Shown piece by piece: positions 1-7,831 of a DNA stretch of 63,385 nt. How positions within the stretch are numbered: the stretch's first letter is position 1; every line of letters starts with the position of its first letter. The stretch is from Candidatus Rokuibacteriota bacterium. Its GTDB lineage: Bacteria > Methylomirabilota > Methylomirabilia > Rokubacteriales > CSP1-6. The stretch covers positions 1 to 63,385 of the forward strand of contig JAHFDN010000014.1 of assembly GCA_023248995.1 (NCBI GenBank), given 5' to 3'. The translations under genes were made by a program, and so were the position numbers. The notes below the pieces were generated by a model, which worked only from the letters and a program-made list of their open reading frames with translations, was not told the origin of the DNA and searched no databases.

Positions 1-2177
1 CTCGACGCGGAGCTAACATGGGGATCCTGAAGGTGGATCACCCGGACATCCTCGAGTTCATCGAGTGCAAGCTCGACGGGGGGATCACCAACTTCAACAT
101 CTCCGTGGCCGCCACCGATCGTTTCATGGACGCCCTCGAAAAGGGCGAGGACTACGAGCTGATCAACCCCCACACGGGCGCGGTCGTCGGGAAGCTGTCC
201 GCGCGCGAGGTGTTCGAGCGGATCGTGAGGGCGGCTTGGCGCACCGGCGACCCGGGCATGGTCTTCATCGACCGCATCAACCGGAGCCCGGCCAACCCGA
301 CGCCCGAGATCGGCATGGTTGAGGCGACGAACCCATGCGTGACCGGCGACACGCTGGTGGCAACGCCGGAGGGAATGCATCGGGCTGATCGCATCCGGCC
401 TGGGGATCTCATTCTCACTGTCAAAAGCCCTCGACCTGTTGAGTGGGTGGAGACTAGCCGCAATACGCCGGTCTTCCGAGTCCGGTTCTCAGACGGGGGA
501 ACCATCCGGGTAACAGCCGGTCATCAGTTCTATGTGCACCGAGAGGGAGCTGAGATTGAGCCGATCCGGCTGGATCGCTGCTGTCCTGGCGATGAAGTTC
601 AGACATTCCATGCCGGCGTCTCCGGCGCGGCGAAAATCCTGAGCATCGAGCAGGCTGGAGTGGAAACCACTTACGATCTGTACGAACCAGAAACTGATAC
701 TTGGATCACGGAGGGTTACGTTTCTAGAGGCTGCGGTGAACAACCTCTCTTACCGAACGAAGCGTGCAACCTCGGCTCCCTCAACGTGTCCAAGTTCGCC
801 AGGCGCGCCCCCAACGGCGAGTGGACCTTGGACTGGGAGGAACTCGAGCGGGTGGTGCGCCTCGCGGTGCGCTTCCTCGACAACGTGATCGAGATGAACC
901 CGTACCCGCTGCCCCAGATTGACGCCACGGTCAAGGCCAACCGGCGGATCGGGCTGGGGGTCATGGGCTGGGCGGACCTCCTGTTCATCACGGGGATCCC
1001 GTACGACGGCCAGGAGGCGCTGGACCTGGCCGAGCAGCTCATGGCGTTCATCAAGGAGAAGGGGCACGACCAATCGGCCAAGCTCGCCGAGGAGCGCGGG
1101 CCCTTCCCCAACTGGTCGCGCTCCATTTACAAGCACGGCCGGCCCATGCGCAACTCCACGGTGACCACCATCGCTCCCACCGGGACCATCTCCATGATCG
1201 CGGGTTGCTCCTCCGGCATCGAGCCGATCTTCGCGCTGGCTTTCGAGCACCGGGTGAAGCAGGCGGACGACGAACGCGTCCTGACGTTCGTCAACGACGC
1301 CTTCGAGCGGATCGCACGCGAACAGGGCTTTTACTCCGACGCGCTGATGCGGGAGGTCCTCAAGCACGGCAGCCTCGGCGGGATCCCGGGAGTGCCCGAG
1401 CAGGCCCAGCGCGTCTTCAAGACCTCCCACGAGATCTCCTACGACTGGCACGTGCGCCACCAGGCGGCCTTCCAGAAATACACGGACAACGGCGTCTCCA
1501 AGACGATCAACCTGCCTAACTCGGCGACCGAGGAAGACGTGGAGAACGCGTACAAGCTGGCCTGGGACCTCAGTTGCCTCGGGATCACGGTCTTTCGCGA
1601 CGGCTGCAAGGGCGAGCAGGTGCTGAACGTCGGGGTCGGCGCCAAGGTCAAGAGGGAAGAGGCTCCGTCGGCGGCCCCCGCGCCCGCGGTCATCCGACCG
1701 CGGCCGCACAGCCTGAGCGGCAGCACGTACCGGATGGAGACACCCATCGGCACCGCCTTCATCACGGTGAACGAGACCACCGAGGGAGAGCCCTTCGAGG
1801 TCTTCGTCCAGGTTGGCAAGGGAGGCTCAGACACCATGGCGGTGGCCGAGGCCCTCGGGCGCCTGATCTCCCTCGTCCTCCGCCTGCCCTCGCCGTTCTC
1901 GGCCACACGCCGGCTCGAGGAGGTCATCAGCCAGCTGTCGCGCATCGGCGGCGGCCAACCCACGGGCTTCGGCACCGCGAAGGTGCTCTCTCTGCCCGAC
2001 GCCCTCGCGCGCACCCTCGCCGAGCACCTCGGTCAAGTAAAGGGGGAAGCGGGGGAGCAGGGGAACGGGTCCCGGCCGCACCGGATCGGCGACCTCTGTA
2101 AGGAGTGCGGCCAGGCGACCTTCATCTACGAAGAGGGATGCAAGAAGTGTCTGTCCTGCGGCTACAACGAGTGCTAG
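1..2177 (+). CDS. nrdJ: Adenosylcobalamin-dependent (class II) ribonucleotide reductase, 5'-truncated by the window edge
   Basis: Reduces ribonucleotides to deoxyribonucleotides in the cytoplasm using a B12-generated radical. The frame is open from base 3 and reads RRGAN then MGILKVDHPD, an internal conserved NrdJ stretch, so the ATG at 18 is not the start and the real N-terminus lies upstream. When the insertion at 336-731 is removed, ATNP joins CGEQPLLP. This recreates the Asn-x-Cys-x-Glu active site in which the Cys carries the thiyl radical. Further on are TIAPTGTISMIAGCSSGIEP (about 1167-1226) and a Cys-rich tail (CKECG, then CKKCLSCGYNEC) typical of NrdJ. A strong hairpin follows the stop. 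Family assignment is secure. Whether the protein is active depends on the odd intein. Confidence 0.95.
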   Translation, partial: RRGANMGILKVDHPDILEFIECKLDGGITNFNISVAATDRFMDALEKGEDYELINPHTGAVVGKLSAREVFERIVRAAWRTGDPGMVFIDRINRSPANPTPEIGMVEATNPCVTGDTLVATPEGMHRADRIRPGDLILTVKSPRPVEWVETSRNTPVFRVRFSDGGTIRVTAGHQFYVHREGAEIEPIRLDRCCPGDEVQTFHAGVSGAAKILSIEQAGVETTYDLYEPETDTWITEGYVSRGCGEQPLLPNEACNLGSLNVSKFARRAPNGEWTLDWEELERVVRLAVRFLDNVIEMNPYPLPQIDATVKANRRIGLGVMGWADLLFITGIPYDGQEALDLAEQLMAFIKEKGHDQSAKLAEERGPFPNWSRSIYKHGRPMRNSTVTTIAPTGTISMIAGCSSGIEPIFALAFEHRVKQADDERVLTFVNDAFERIAREQGFYSDALMREVLKHGSLGGIPGVPEQAQRVFKTSHEISYDWHVRHQAAFQKYTDNGVSKTINLPNSATEEDVENAYKLAWDLSCLGITVFRDGCKGEQVLNVGVGAKVKREEAPSAAPAPAVIRPRPHSLSGSTYRMETPIGTAFITVNETTEGEPFEVFVQVGKGGSDTMAVAEALGRLISLVLRLPSPFSATRRLEEVISQLSRIGGGQPTGFGTAKVLSLPDALARTLAEHLGQVKGEAGEQGNGSRPHRIGDLCKECGQATFIYEEGCKKCLSCGYNEC
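336..731 (+). other. Mini-intein (132 codons) in NrdJ, with Arg-Gly in place of terminal His-Asn
   Basis: In-frame insertion between ATNP and CGEQPLLP, directly before the catalytic Cys, which would serve as the Cys+1 nucleophile. The N-terminal block is CVTGDTLVATPEGM with Cys1. The block B equivalent is VTAGHQFYV, keeping Thr and His. The block F equivalent is TYDLYEPETDTW. The final block aligns without gaps to the usual end, but reads EGYVSRG before the Cys where inteins normally end in His-Asn. At about 132 residues there is no room for a homing endonuclease. The nucleotide stretch is visibly less GC-rich than the flanking exteins, suggesting acquisition. The insertion itself is clear; its splicing competence is doubtful. 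Confidence 0.9.
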
Positions 2178-2200
2178 AAGGCTCAGGAAGCAGGGGGTGA

Positions 2201-2233
2201 ACGGGGGCGGGAGATCCGCCCCCGTCGTCTTTC
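2201..2233 (+). terminator. Intrinsic terminator after nrdJ
   Basis: A perfect 10-bp stem (ACGGGGGCGG with CCGCCCCCGT) has a 5-base loop GAGAT, followed by CGTCTTTC. It lies 24 bases after the nrdJ stop and before the next ribosome binding site. The T-tract is short, but the stem is strong. Confidence 0.7.
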
Positions 2234-2269
2234 AGCCCGGCGGCCCGCCCCGGGTGAAAGGAGAAAACC

Positions 2270-2464
2270 ATGGAGATCCTGCGCACGCTGATCATCCTCT
2301 CCATCCTGTTCGCCGGGACCTGCTTCGTCGTGGGACTCGCGTACATGGCTGGCATGATCAGCACCGTCTACCGAGTCACCCCCGGGGGCTGGCTCAACGG
2401 CGCCCAGACCTTTCTTCTCTTGGCCATCGCGCTCTACTGTTATGGCCGCTCTGTCAGGTGGTAA
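2270..2464 (+). CDS. Small two-helix membrane protein, unknown function
   Basis: A 64-residue product beginning MEILRTLIILSIL. The ATG follows a good ribosome binding site (GAAAGGAGAAAACC). Two hydrophobic segments, about residues 4-27 and 44-59, flank a short loop containing Gly-Gly-Trp, so an inner-membrane hairpin protein is likely. It lies between the nrdJ terminator and the next small gene. I do not recognise the family. A longer in-frame reading from 2197 would run through the terminator hairpin and lacks a ribosome binding site, so I reject it. Confidence 0.65.
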   Translation: MEILRTLIILSILFAGTCFVVGLAYMAGMISTVYRVTPGGWLNGAQTFLLLAIALYCYGRSVRW

Positions 2465-2466
2465 TC

Positions 2467-2475
2467 TGCTAGAAT
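2467..2475 (+). promoter_or_regulatory. Extended -10 promoter directly upstream of a GTG start
   Basis: TGCTAGAAT is an extended -10 element (TGn plus TAGAAT). Seven bases after its end lies the GTG at 2482, so the expected transcript would start on the start codon. No clear -35 and no ribosome binding site are visible. Confidence 0.45.
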
Positions 2476-2481
2476 ACCGGG

Positions 2482-2802
2482 GTGTTTTCCGGGGGAACGT
2501 ACGAAGAGGTCGGCCGCTGGCTCCTGGGTTTCCTCAACTCCCACGCGAAGCGAGAAAGCCCGCGGGCTGAGGCCGTCGTCGAGGCCGGGGCGGATCGGGC
2601 TGGCAGGTCGTTCGGCGTCAGGCTCCGCCTCGGTGAATCGTACTACCCGCCGCTGAGCCAACCGGCCATCGAGCTCTCGTTCCACGAAGCCTCGACCGGC
2701 AAGGGTAGCTTCTCCTGGTGCGACGCGCTGGCCAAGCGCGCGCGCGGCTGGGCCAGGGAGTTGCTCGCCGCCGAGCCGAGCCAGACCAGCAAGTCGGCCT
2801 GA
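2482..2802 (+). CDS. Hypothetical protein, 106 residues
   Basis: Starts at GTG 2482 with no ribosome binding site but an extended -10 exactly one promoter-to-start distance upstream, so probably read from a leaderless mRNA. The product is soluble, with no signal peptide or membrane segment, and mixed alpha/beta in character. Notable residues include GESYYPPLSQPAIELSF in the middle and a Trp/Arg-rich helix near the end (AKRARGWARELL). I do not recognise the family. It is followed by the CBS gene after 44 bases, which has its own ribosome binding site. Confidence 0.55.
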   Translation: MFSGGTYEEVGRWLLGFLNSHAKRESPRAEAVVEAGADRAGRSFGVRLRLGESYYPPLSQPAIELSFHEASTGKGSFSWCDALAKRARGWARELLAAEPSQTSKSA

Positions 2803-2846
2803 CTCGACCATCGGAACCCATCGTCGGACGCGGGGGAGGGGAAGGG

Positions 2847-3281
2847 ATGAATATCGCGAGCATCCTGGCAACCAAGGGCGGTCGGGTGATCACCATTCGG
2901 CCGGAGCAGTCGGTCGGAGAAGCCGTCCGAGTGCTCGCGAGCCATAACATCGGCGCGCTGGTCGTCGTGGACCAGGCCCTGACACCGGTCGGGATCCTCT
3001 CCGAGCGGGACATCGTGCGGGCGGCCGCCCGGAGCGAGCAGGCGTTCGCGCAGCGCGTGAGCGAGATCATGACCAGGGACGTCATCACCGGGCTGCCGCA
3101 CGATGACCTGCTGTCGGTGGCCAACACCATGACGGACCGGCGAATCCGGCATCTGCCGGTCGTGGACGGGGGCAGGCTCGTCGGGATCGTTTCCATCGGC
3201 GACCTCGTCAAGGCCGAGCGGGACACGTACCGGGGCAAGGTGGACACCCTGGAAACGCAGATCCTCGCGGACCCGGCGTGA
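2847..3281 (+). CDS. Tandem CBS-domain protein
   Basis: A 144-residue protein made of two CBS motifs (one Bateman module), roughly residues 8-65 and 75-130. Characteristic stretches are VGEAVRVLASHNIGALVVVD, GILSERDIVRA, MTDRRIRHLPVVD and LVGIVSIGDLVKA. Such stand-alone modules usually sense adenosyl nucleotides and regulate a partner. The start at ATG 2847 is chosen because it follows GGGGAAGGG and begins the domain directly; upstream in-frame codons add low-complexity sequence only. The stop overlaps the start of the ferredoxin reductase (GTGA), so the two are probably translationally coupled and the reductase is a possible partner (inference). Confidence 0.9.
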   Translation: MNIASILATKGGRVITIRPEQSVGEAVRVLASHNIGALVVVDQALTPVGILSERDIVRAAARSEQAFAQRVSEIMTRDVITGLPHDDLLSVANTMTDRRIRHLPVVDGGRLVGIVSIGDLVKAERDTYRGKVDTLETQILADPA

Positions 3282-4690
3282 CGGGGCTGCCGGGCACCGG
3301 CGCGCGGCCGCTGCGGGTGGGGATTGTCGGGTCCGGCCCGGCCGCCTTTTACGCCGCCGACCACCTGCTGAAACGAGAGGCCCCGGTCGTCGAGGTCGAC
3401 ATGTTCGAGCGCCTGCCGACGCCCTACGGGCTCGTGCGCGCCGGCGTGGCCCCCGACCATCAGAAGATCAAGTCCGTGACCGCGGTCTTCGACAAGACCG
3501 CCGCCGATCCCCGGTTCAGGTTCTACGGCAACGTGGAGTTCGGCAAGGACCTCACGCTGGCGGACCTGAAGGAGCATTACCACCAGGTCCTGTTCGCCAC
3601 GGGGGCCCAGACCGACCGGCACATGGGCATTCCCGGCGAGAATCTCACGGGCAGTCACGCGGCGACCGAGTTCGTGGCCTGGTACAACGGTCACCCCGAT
3701 TACCGGGGGCACCAGTTCGACCTCACACAGGAGCGAGCGGCGGTGGTCGGTGTCGGCAACGTGGCGGTGGACGTCGCGCGCATCCTGTGCCGCACGCCGG
3801 AGGAGCTCGCCGCCACCGACATCAGCGACGAGGCGCTCGACGCCCTGCGCGAGAGCCGCGTCAGGGAAGTGTACATGCTGGGGCGCCGCGGGCCGGCGCA
3901 GGCGGCGTTCACCAATCCCGAAGTCAAGGAGCTGGGGGAAATGCCCGGGGCCGACATCGTGGTGCTCCCGGAGGAAGTCGAGCTCGATGAGCTGAGCCGT
4001 GCCGCGCTGGAGCGGAGCCAGGACCGCGCGGTGCTGAAAAAAGTGGAGATCCTGCGAGGATTCGCGCTCGGCAAGCCGAGCGCGAAGTCCCGGAAGTTAA
4101 TTCTCCGCTTCCTGGTCTCGCCCGTCGAGCTGCTCGGCGACGCGGCGGGTCGGGTCGTGGCCATGCGCCTGGTGAAGAACGAGCTCTACGCCACCCCGGC
4201 CGGCACCCTCCAACCTCGCCCCACCCAAACATTCGAAGACCTGCCGGTAGGCCTGGTCTTCCGCTCAGTCGGGTACAGAGGGGTCCCGCTCCCGGGTCTG
4301 CCCTTTCACGAGGGCTGGGGGCTCATCCTGAACGAGAAGGGGCGGGTGGTGGATCCCGAGACGCGCCAGCCCGTCGTCGGTGCCTACGTCGCGGGCTGGA
4401 TCAAGCGCGGGCCGACGGGTGTCATCGGCACGAACAAACCGGATGCGGCGGAAACCGTGGCCTGCATGCTCGAAGACCTGGCGCGCGGAGCGATCCTGGC
4501 CCCGTCGCTCCCCGAGGCGAAAGCGGTGGACGAACTGGTCCGCCAGCGCCAGCCGCATTATTTCTCCCTCGCCGACTGGCAGCGCCTCAACGAGCTGGAA
4601 CTGGCCCGGGGGCGGCGTGCGGGGCGTCCGCGGATCAAGTTCACGCGCGTGGAGGAGATGCTGGCCGCGCTCGGCCGACAGCCGTGCTGA
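3278..4690 (+). CDS. Ferredoxin--NADP+ reductase, adrenodoxin-reductase (FprA) type
   Basis: A 470-residue flavoprotein that moves electrons between NADP(H) and a ferredoxin. The FAD Rossmann motif GIVGSGPAAFYAADHLL is at about residues 15-31, followed by FERLPTPYGLVRAGVAPDH, which is diagnostic of the adrenodoxin reductase group. The NADP motif VVGVGNVAVDVARIL is near residues 155-169. FAD is held again near the C-terminus by GAYVAGWIKRGPTGVIGTNK. It starts at GTG 3278, overlapping the CBS gene stop by four bases. Its natural ferredoxin partner is not in the window. Confidence 0.93.
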   Translation: MTGLPGTGARPLRVGIVGSGPAAFYAADHLLKREAPVVEVDMFERLPTPYGLVRAGVAPDHQKIKSVTAVFDKTAADPRFRFYGNVEFGKDLTLADLKEHYHQVLFATGAQTDRHMGIPGENLTGSHAATEFVAWYNGHPDYRGHQFDLTQERAAVVGVGNVAVDVARILCRTPEELAATDISDEALDALRESRVREVYMLGRRGPAQAAFTNPEVKELGEMPGADIVVLPEEVELDELSRAALERSQDRAVLKKVEILRGFALGKPSAKSRKLILRFLVSPVELLGDAAGRVVAMRLVKNELYATPAGTLQPRPTQTFEDLPVGLVFRSVGYRGVPLPGLPFHEGWGLILNEKGRVVDPETRQPVVGAYVAGWIKRGPTGVIGTNKPDAAETVACMLEDLARGAILAPSLPEAKAVDELVRQRQPHYFSLADWQRLNELELARGRRAGRPRIKFTRVEEMLAALGRQPC

Positions 4691-4698
4691 GAAACCGC

Positions 4699-4728
4699 TT
4701 GACCAGGGTCTCCCGGCGCGGTTAAATA
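4699..4728 (+). promoter_or_regulatory. Candidate promoter for the cytochrome c gene
   Basis: TTGACC (4699-4704), an 18-base spacer and TAAATA (4723-4728), directly after the ferredoxin reductase stop. The leader to the cytochrome start is about 110 bases and ends with the ribosome binding site AAGAGGAGGGG. Confidence 0.5.
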
Positions 4729-4846
4729 CGCGCGTCGGTTTGACAGAGCCGCCCACGAGGCGCCTCCCGCCGTCGGGCCCGCCCCGTGAATGGGCACCGG
4801 GCCTCGCCCGTCAGATAAAGCGAGAGAACCGCCAAGAGGAGGGGAC

Positions 4847-5257
4847 ATGAACGCGCGCTGGTTTCCGCCCACCAGGGGAGCAGTAGCGGTGACAGTGACG
4901 GCCGTCCTCGCGCTGGGGACGGCGGTCTGGGCCCAGGGAAAGTGGGTGGCGCCCCCCGAAGCCAAGAACGTGAAGAACCCGGTCGCCAAGTCGGACAAAG
5001 TCGTGGCCGACGCCAAGAAGACCGTCGAAACCAACTGCGTGCCCTGTCACGGGCCCAAGGGACTCGGCGACGGACCGGCCGCGGCGGCCCTGCCCGTCAA
5101 GCCCGCCAACTGGACCTCCGCCGCCGTTCAGGCCGAAACCGACGGCGAGCTCTTCTGGAAGATCACGAACGGACGCGGTCCCATGCCGCCCTGGAAGCAC
5201 CTCCCCGAAAAGGATCGCTGGGGACTGGTGCAGTACATCCGGAGCCTCAAGAAGTAG
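4847..5257 (+). CDS. Periplasmic mono-haem c-type cytochrome
   Basis: A 136-residue protein. Residues 1 to about 33 form a Sec signal (basic start, hydrophobic VTVTAVLALGTAVWA, cleavage after a small residue). The haem attachment motif CVPCH is at residues 64-68, and a likely axial Met lies in GRGPMPPW (Met113), giving a small class I cytochrome fold ending in YIRSLKK. The function would be soluble electron transfer in the periplasm; the partner oxidase or reductase is not in the window. The ATG at 4847 follows a strong ribosome binding site. The adjacent FprA gene is cytoplasmic, so a direct link is not implied. Confidence 0.92.
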   Translation: MNARWFPPTRGAVAVTVTAVLALGTAVWAQGKWVAPPEAKNVKNPVAKSDKVVADAKKTVETNCVPCHGPKGLGDGPAAAALPVKPANWTSAAVQAETDGELFWKITNGRGPMPPWKHLPEKDRWGLVQYIRSLKK

Positions 5258-5338
5258 ACCCTGTCCTGGCTTCTACGCCTCCTCCGAACCGGGCGGGGGC
5301 GTTTTCTCTTTCCGCGAGCGCGTAGGCGGAAGTTGCAC

Positions 5339-5368
5339 TTGACTTGCGCTCGCCATCCTCTCTATAAT
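5339..5368 (+). promoter_or_regulatory. Sigma70-type promoter for the hybrid kinase
   Basis: TTGACT (5339-5344), an 18-base spacer and a consensus TATAAT (5363-5368). The leader is about 110 bases. It ends in a small hairpin GGTCC-GGAA-GGACC (5467-5480) that contains the only Shine-Dalgarno-like bases before ATG 5485. Confidence 0.65.
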
Positions 5369-5484
5369 TCGCGCGACTTCTGCCCGCGCCGGCGTCCTCC
5401 CGCTCGACCGTCTGCGGCACGCGCACGGCAACCCTGCAGCCGCGGATGATGCGTCCCGGGCCGCGAGGTCCGGAAGGACCCTGA

Positions 5485-7830
5485 ATGGATCGCCCTCAGG
5501 TTGAGCCGCAGGACCACCCCCTCTGGAATTCCCTCTTCGAGGTGGGCCAGGCCCTCGAATCACTGCGCGAGCGGCTAGCACAACTGGAACGATCCGCCGC
5601 GTCCCCCCCGCCAGTCGCCCCCGAGCGGCCGCCCGAGGCGGCACAGGCGGTCGGGGGCGCGCCCCTGACCGAGCCCCAGCGGTCGGTCCTGGCCAACCTT
5701 CAGGAGATCGCGTCAATCCCCTCCACCAGCCTCGACCCGAACGAGCTCTTCGACGTGGCCATGGACCGAGTCACCCGCCTCCTGATCGTGGACCGGGCCG
5801 TCCTCTTCCTCCTCGACCCCGACGAGGGCCGCCTGCGCCCGCGAGCTTCCCGGGGGTTCCGCCGGGACGACCTGACGGAGTTCTCGCTGATGGCGGGAGA
5901 GGGGCTCGTCGGGCAGGCATTCCGGGAGGGGCGGCCGCTCGTGTATGGGGCGCCAGGGGGAGACTCCCAGGTTGATCCGCTTATCTTCCGCTTCCCGGTC
6001 CGGGACGCGATGGCGCTGCCGATCCGCGCCGAGGGGGAGGTGGCCGGGGTCCTGTTCGCCGGTCGGAGCGGCCGGCCCGCGCCCTTCACCGTGGACGAGC
6101 TTCAGCTCCTGAGCCTGATCGCCGACCGAGTCGGAACGGCCCTGGCTCACCGCCGGCTCGTGGACAAGACGAGCAGCCAGGTGGACCGTCTGCGGGAACT
6201 CGCGGCGGTTTCTGCGCGATCGAGCCTGCGCGACGATGTCGGGCAGATGCTGTCGTCCGCCTGCGAGGCCGGCTGCCGCCTGCTCCACGTCGGCTCCGCC
6301 GTCCTCGCCGTCGCCACTCCCGACGGGGAGTTGACGCTCCGCGGCAGCTACGGGGTGCCCGAAGAGGCGCTCGGGCAGTGGCGCCCCCGAGTCGACGAAG
6401 GCCTCACGGCCGAGCTCTTCGCGAGCCGGCAGCCGGTGCTCTGCTCCGACCTCCTGACGGGTTCGGCGCCGAAGGACCCGCTGCTGGAGGCGCTGGGCCT
6501 GCGCTCCTTCCTCCTCGTGCCGATCCGGACGCGGAACGGGATGATGGGGTGCCTCTACCTCGGCGACCGGGGGGTCAAGGACTTTTCCGCCGAAGACGTA
6601 GAGGCGGCCCGACTGCTGGCGGCGCTGGTCGGGATCGCCGTGGAAAACACCCAGCTCTACAACGAGCTCCGCCAGTCTCACGAAGAGATCCAGGCCACCC
6701 AGGAGCAACTCGTCCAGAGTGAGCGGGTCCGGGCCCTGGGTGAGATGTCGGCGGGCATCGCCCACGAGTTCAACAACATTCTGGCCATCATCGTGGGGAA
6801 GACCCAGCTCATGCACGAGCGGGGCCAGACAGCTTCGCTCCGCGAGGACTTCGCCGTCATCGAGGAGGCGGCCTGGCGCGCGGCTGACATCGTGCGCCGG
6901 CTGCAGGCGTTCGCCCTGACACGGATGGAGGAAAAGCCCGCGTCGCTGGATCTCAACCGGCTCGTGGAGGACGCCGTCACCCTCACGCGACCGCGCTGGA
7001 AGGACGAGGCCGAGGCGCGGGGGCTCCGTCTCGAGGTCGTCACGGATCTGGACGAGACCGCCGTGGTCCTCGGCAACCCGGCGGACCTGCGCGAGGCCGT
7101 GACCAACCTCATCCTGAACGCGCTCGACGCGATGCCGAACGGAGGCCGGCTCGTGCTCAGCACCCGCACCCGGCGGGACACGGTGGAGCTCCTCGTGACC
7201 GATACCGGCGTCGGCATGCCGCAGGAGGTCCGCCGCCGCGTCTTCGAGCCGTTTTTCACGACGCGCGCCCCGCAGCGCTCCGGGCTCGGCCTCTCCGTCG
7301 TCCACGGGATCGTCGCCCGCCACAAGGGAAGCATCGAGATCGAGAGCCAGGAGGGACGGGGAACCACCTGCCGGGTCCTTCTGCCGGCCGGGACCTCGGC
7401 GGGGATCGTCGGCGCACCCCAGGTCGCTCCCCCGGGCCCCCCCGCCCATAGAGGCGCCGCGATTCTGGTGATCGAGGACGAGGACCACCTCCGGCGAACC
7501 CTCGTGGACATTCTGACGGCTTCCGGGCATTCGGTGGAGGCGGCCCGCGACGGCCTGGACGGACTGGCCCGCTTCCAGCGCGGCCGGTTCGACCTGGTGA
7601 TGACCGACCTCTCCATGCCGGAGCGCTCCGGCCTGGACGTGGCCCGCGCCGTGAAAAAACTCAGCCGGGGGACGCCCGTCGTCCTCATGACGGGCTGGGG
7701 CGATCTGCTGGACCCGGCCCGCATCCAGGAGGCCGGCGTGGACCTGATGATCGTCAAGCCGTTCCGAGTCGAGCGCGTCCGGAACGTCGTCGCCGACGCC
7801 CTCGGACTTCGACGCCCCGCCGGTTCCTGA
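5485..7830 (+). CDS. Cytoplasmic hybrid sensor histidine kinase: GAF-GAF-HisKA-HATPase-REC
   Basis: A 781-residue two-component sensor without membrane segments. Order: a short coiled N-terminus with a Pro-rich linker; GAF 1 (about 60-215); GAF 2 (about 230-390); a coiled-coil linker; HisKA with phospho-acceptor His427 in AHEFNN; HATPase with NLILNALDAM, DTGVGM and GLGLSVVHGIV; and a C-terminal receiver whose acceptor is Asp708 in MTDLSMP, with the conserved Lys in VKPF. The AHEFNN box and the receiver are typical of kinases that pass phosphate on to another protein. The signal for the GAF domains is unknown. The gene is monocistronic from its own promoter or coupled to the next gene, which begins one base after the stop. 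Confidence 0.93.
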   Translation: MDRPQVEPQDHPLWNSLFEVGQALESLRERLAQLERSAASPPPVAPERPPEAAQAVGGAPLTEPQRSVLANLQEIASIPSTSLDPNELFDVAMDRVTRLLIVDRAVLFLLDPDEGRLRPRASRGFRRDDLTEFSLMAGEGLVGQAFREGRPLVYGAPGGDSQVDPLIFRFPVRDAMALPIRAEGEVAGVLFAGRSGRPAPFTVDELQLLSLIADRVGTALAHRRLVDKTSSQVDRLRELAAVSARSSLRDDVGQMLSSACEAGCRLLHVGSAVLAVATPDGELTLRGSYGVPEEALGQWRPRVDEGLTAELFASRQPVLCSDLLTGSAPKDPLLEALGLRSFLLVPIRTRNGMMGCLYLGDRGVKDFSAEDVEAARLLAALVGIAVENTQLYNELRQSHEEIQATQEQLVQSERVRALGEMSAGIAHEFNNILAIIVGKTQLMHERGQTASLREDFAVIEEAAWRAADIVRRLQAFALTRMEEKPASLDLNRLVEDAVTLTRPRWKDEAEARGLRLEVVTDLDETAVVLGNPADLREAVTNLILNALDAMPNGGRLVLSTRTRRDTVELLVTDTGVGMPQEVRRRVFEPFFTTRAPQRSGLGLSVVHGIVARHKGSIEIESQEGRGTTCRVLLPAGTSAGIVGAPQVAPPGPPAHRGAAILVIEDEDHLRRTLVDILTASGHSVEAARDGLDGLARFQRGRFDLVMTDLSMPERSGLDVARAVKKLSRGTPVVLMTGWGDLLDPARIQEAGVDLMIVKPFRVERVRNVVADALGLRRPAGS

Positions 7831-7831
7831 C

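Noticed and set aside
2197-2472. Longer 91-codon frame overlapping the small membrane protein
   Set aside because: It is in a different frame from the well-supported gene at 2270, runs through the terminator hairpin and has no ribosome binding site.
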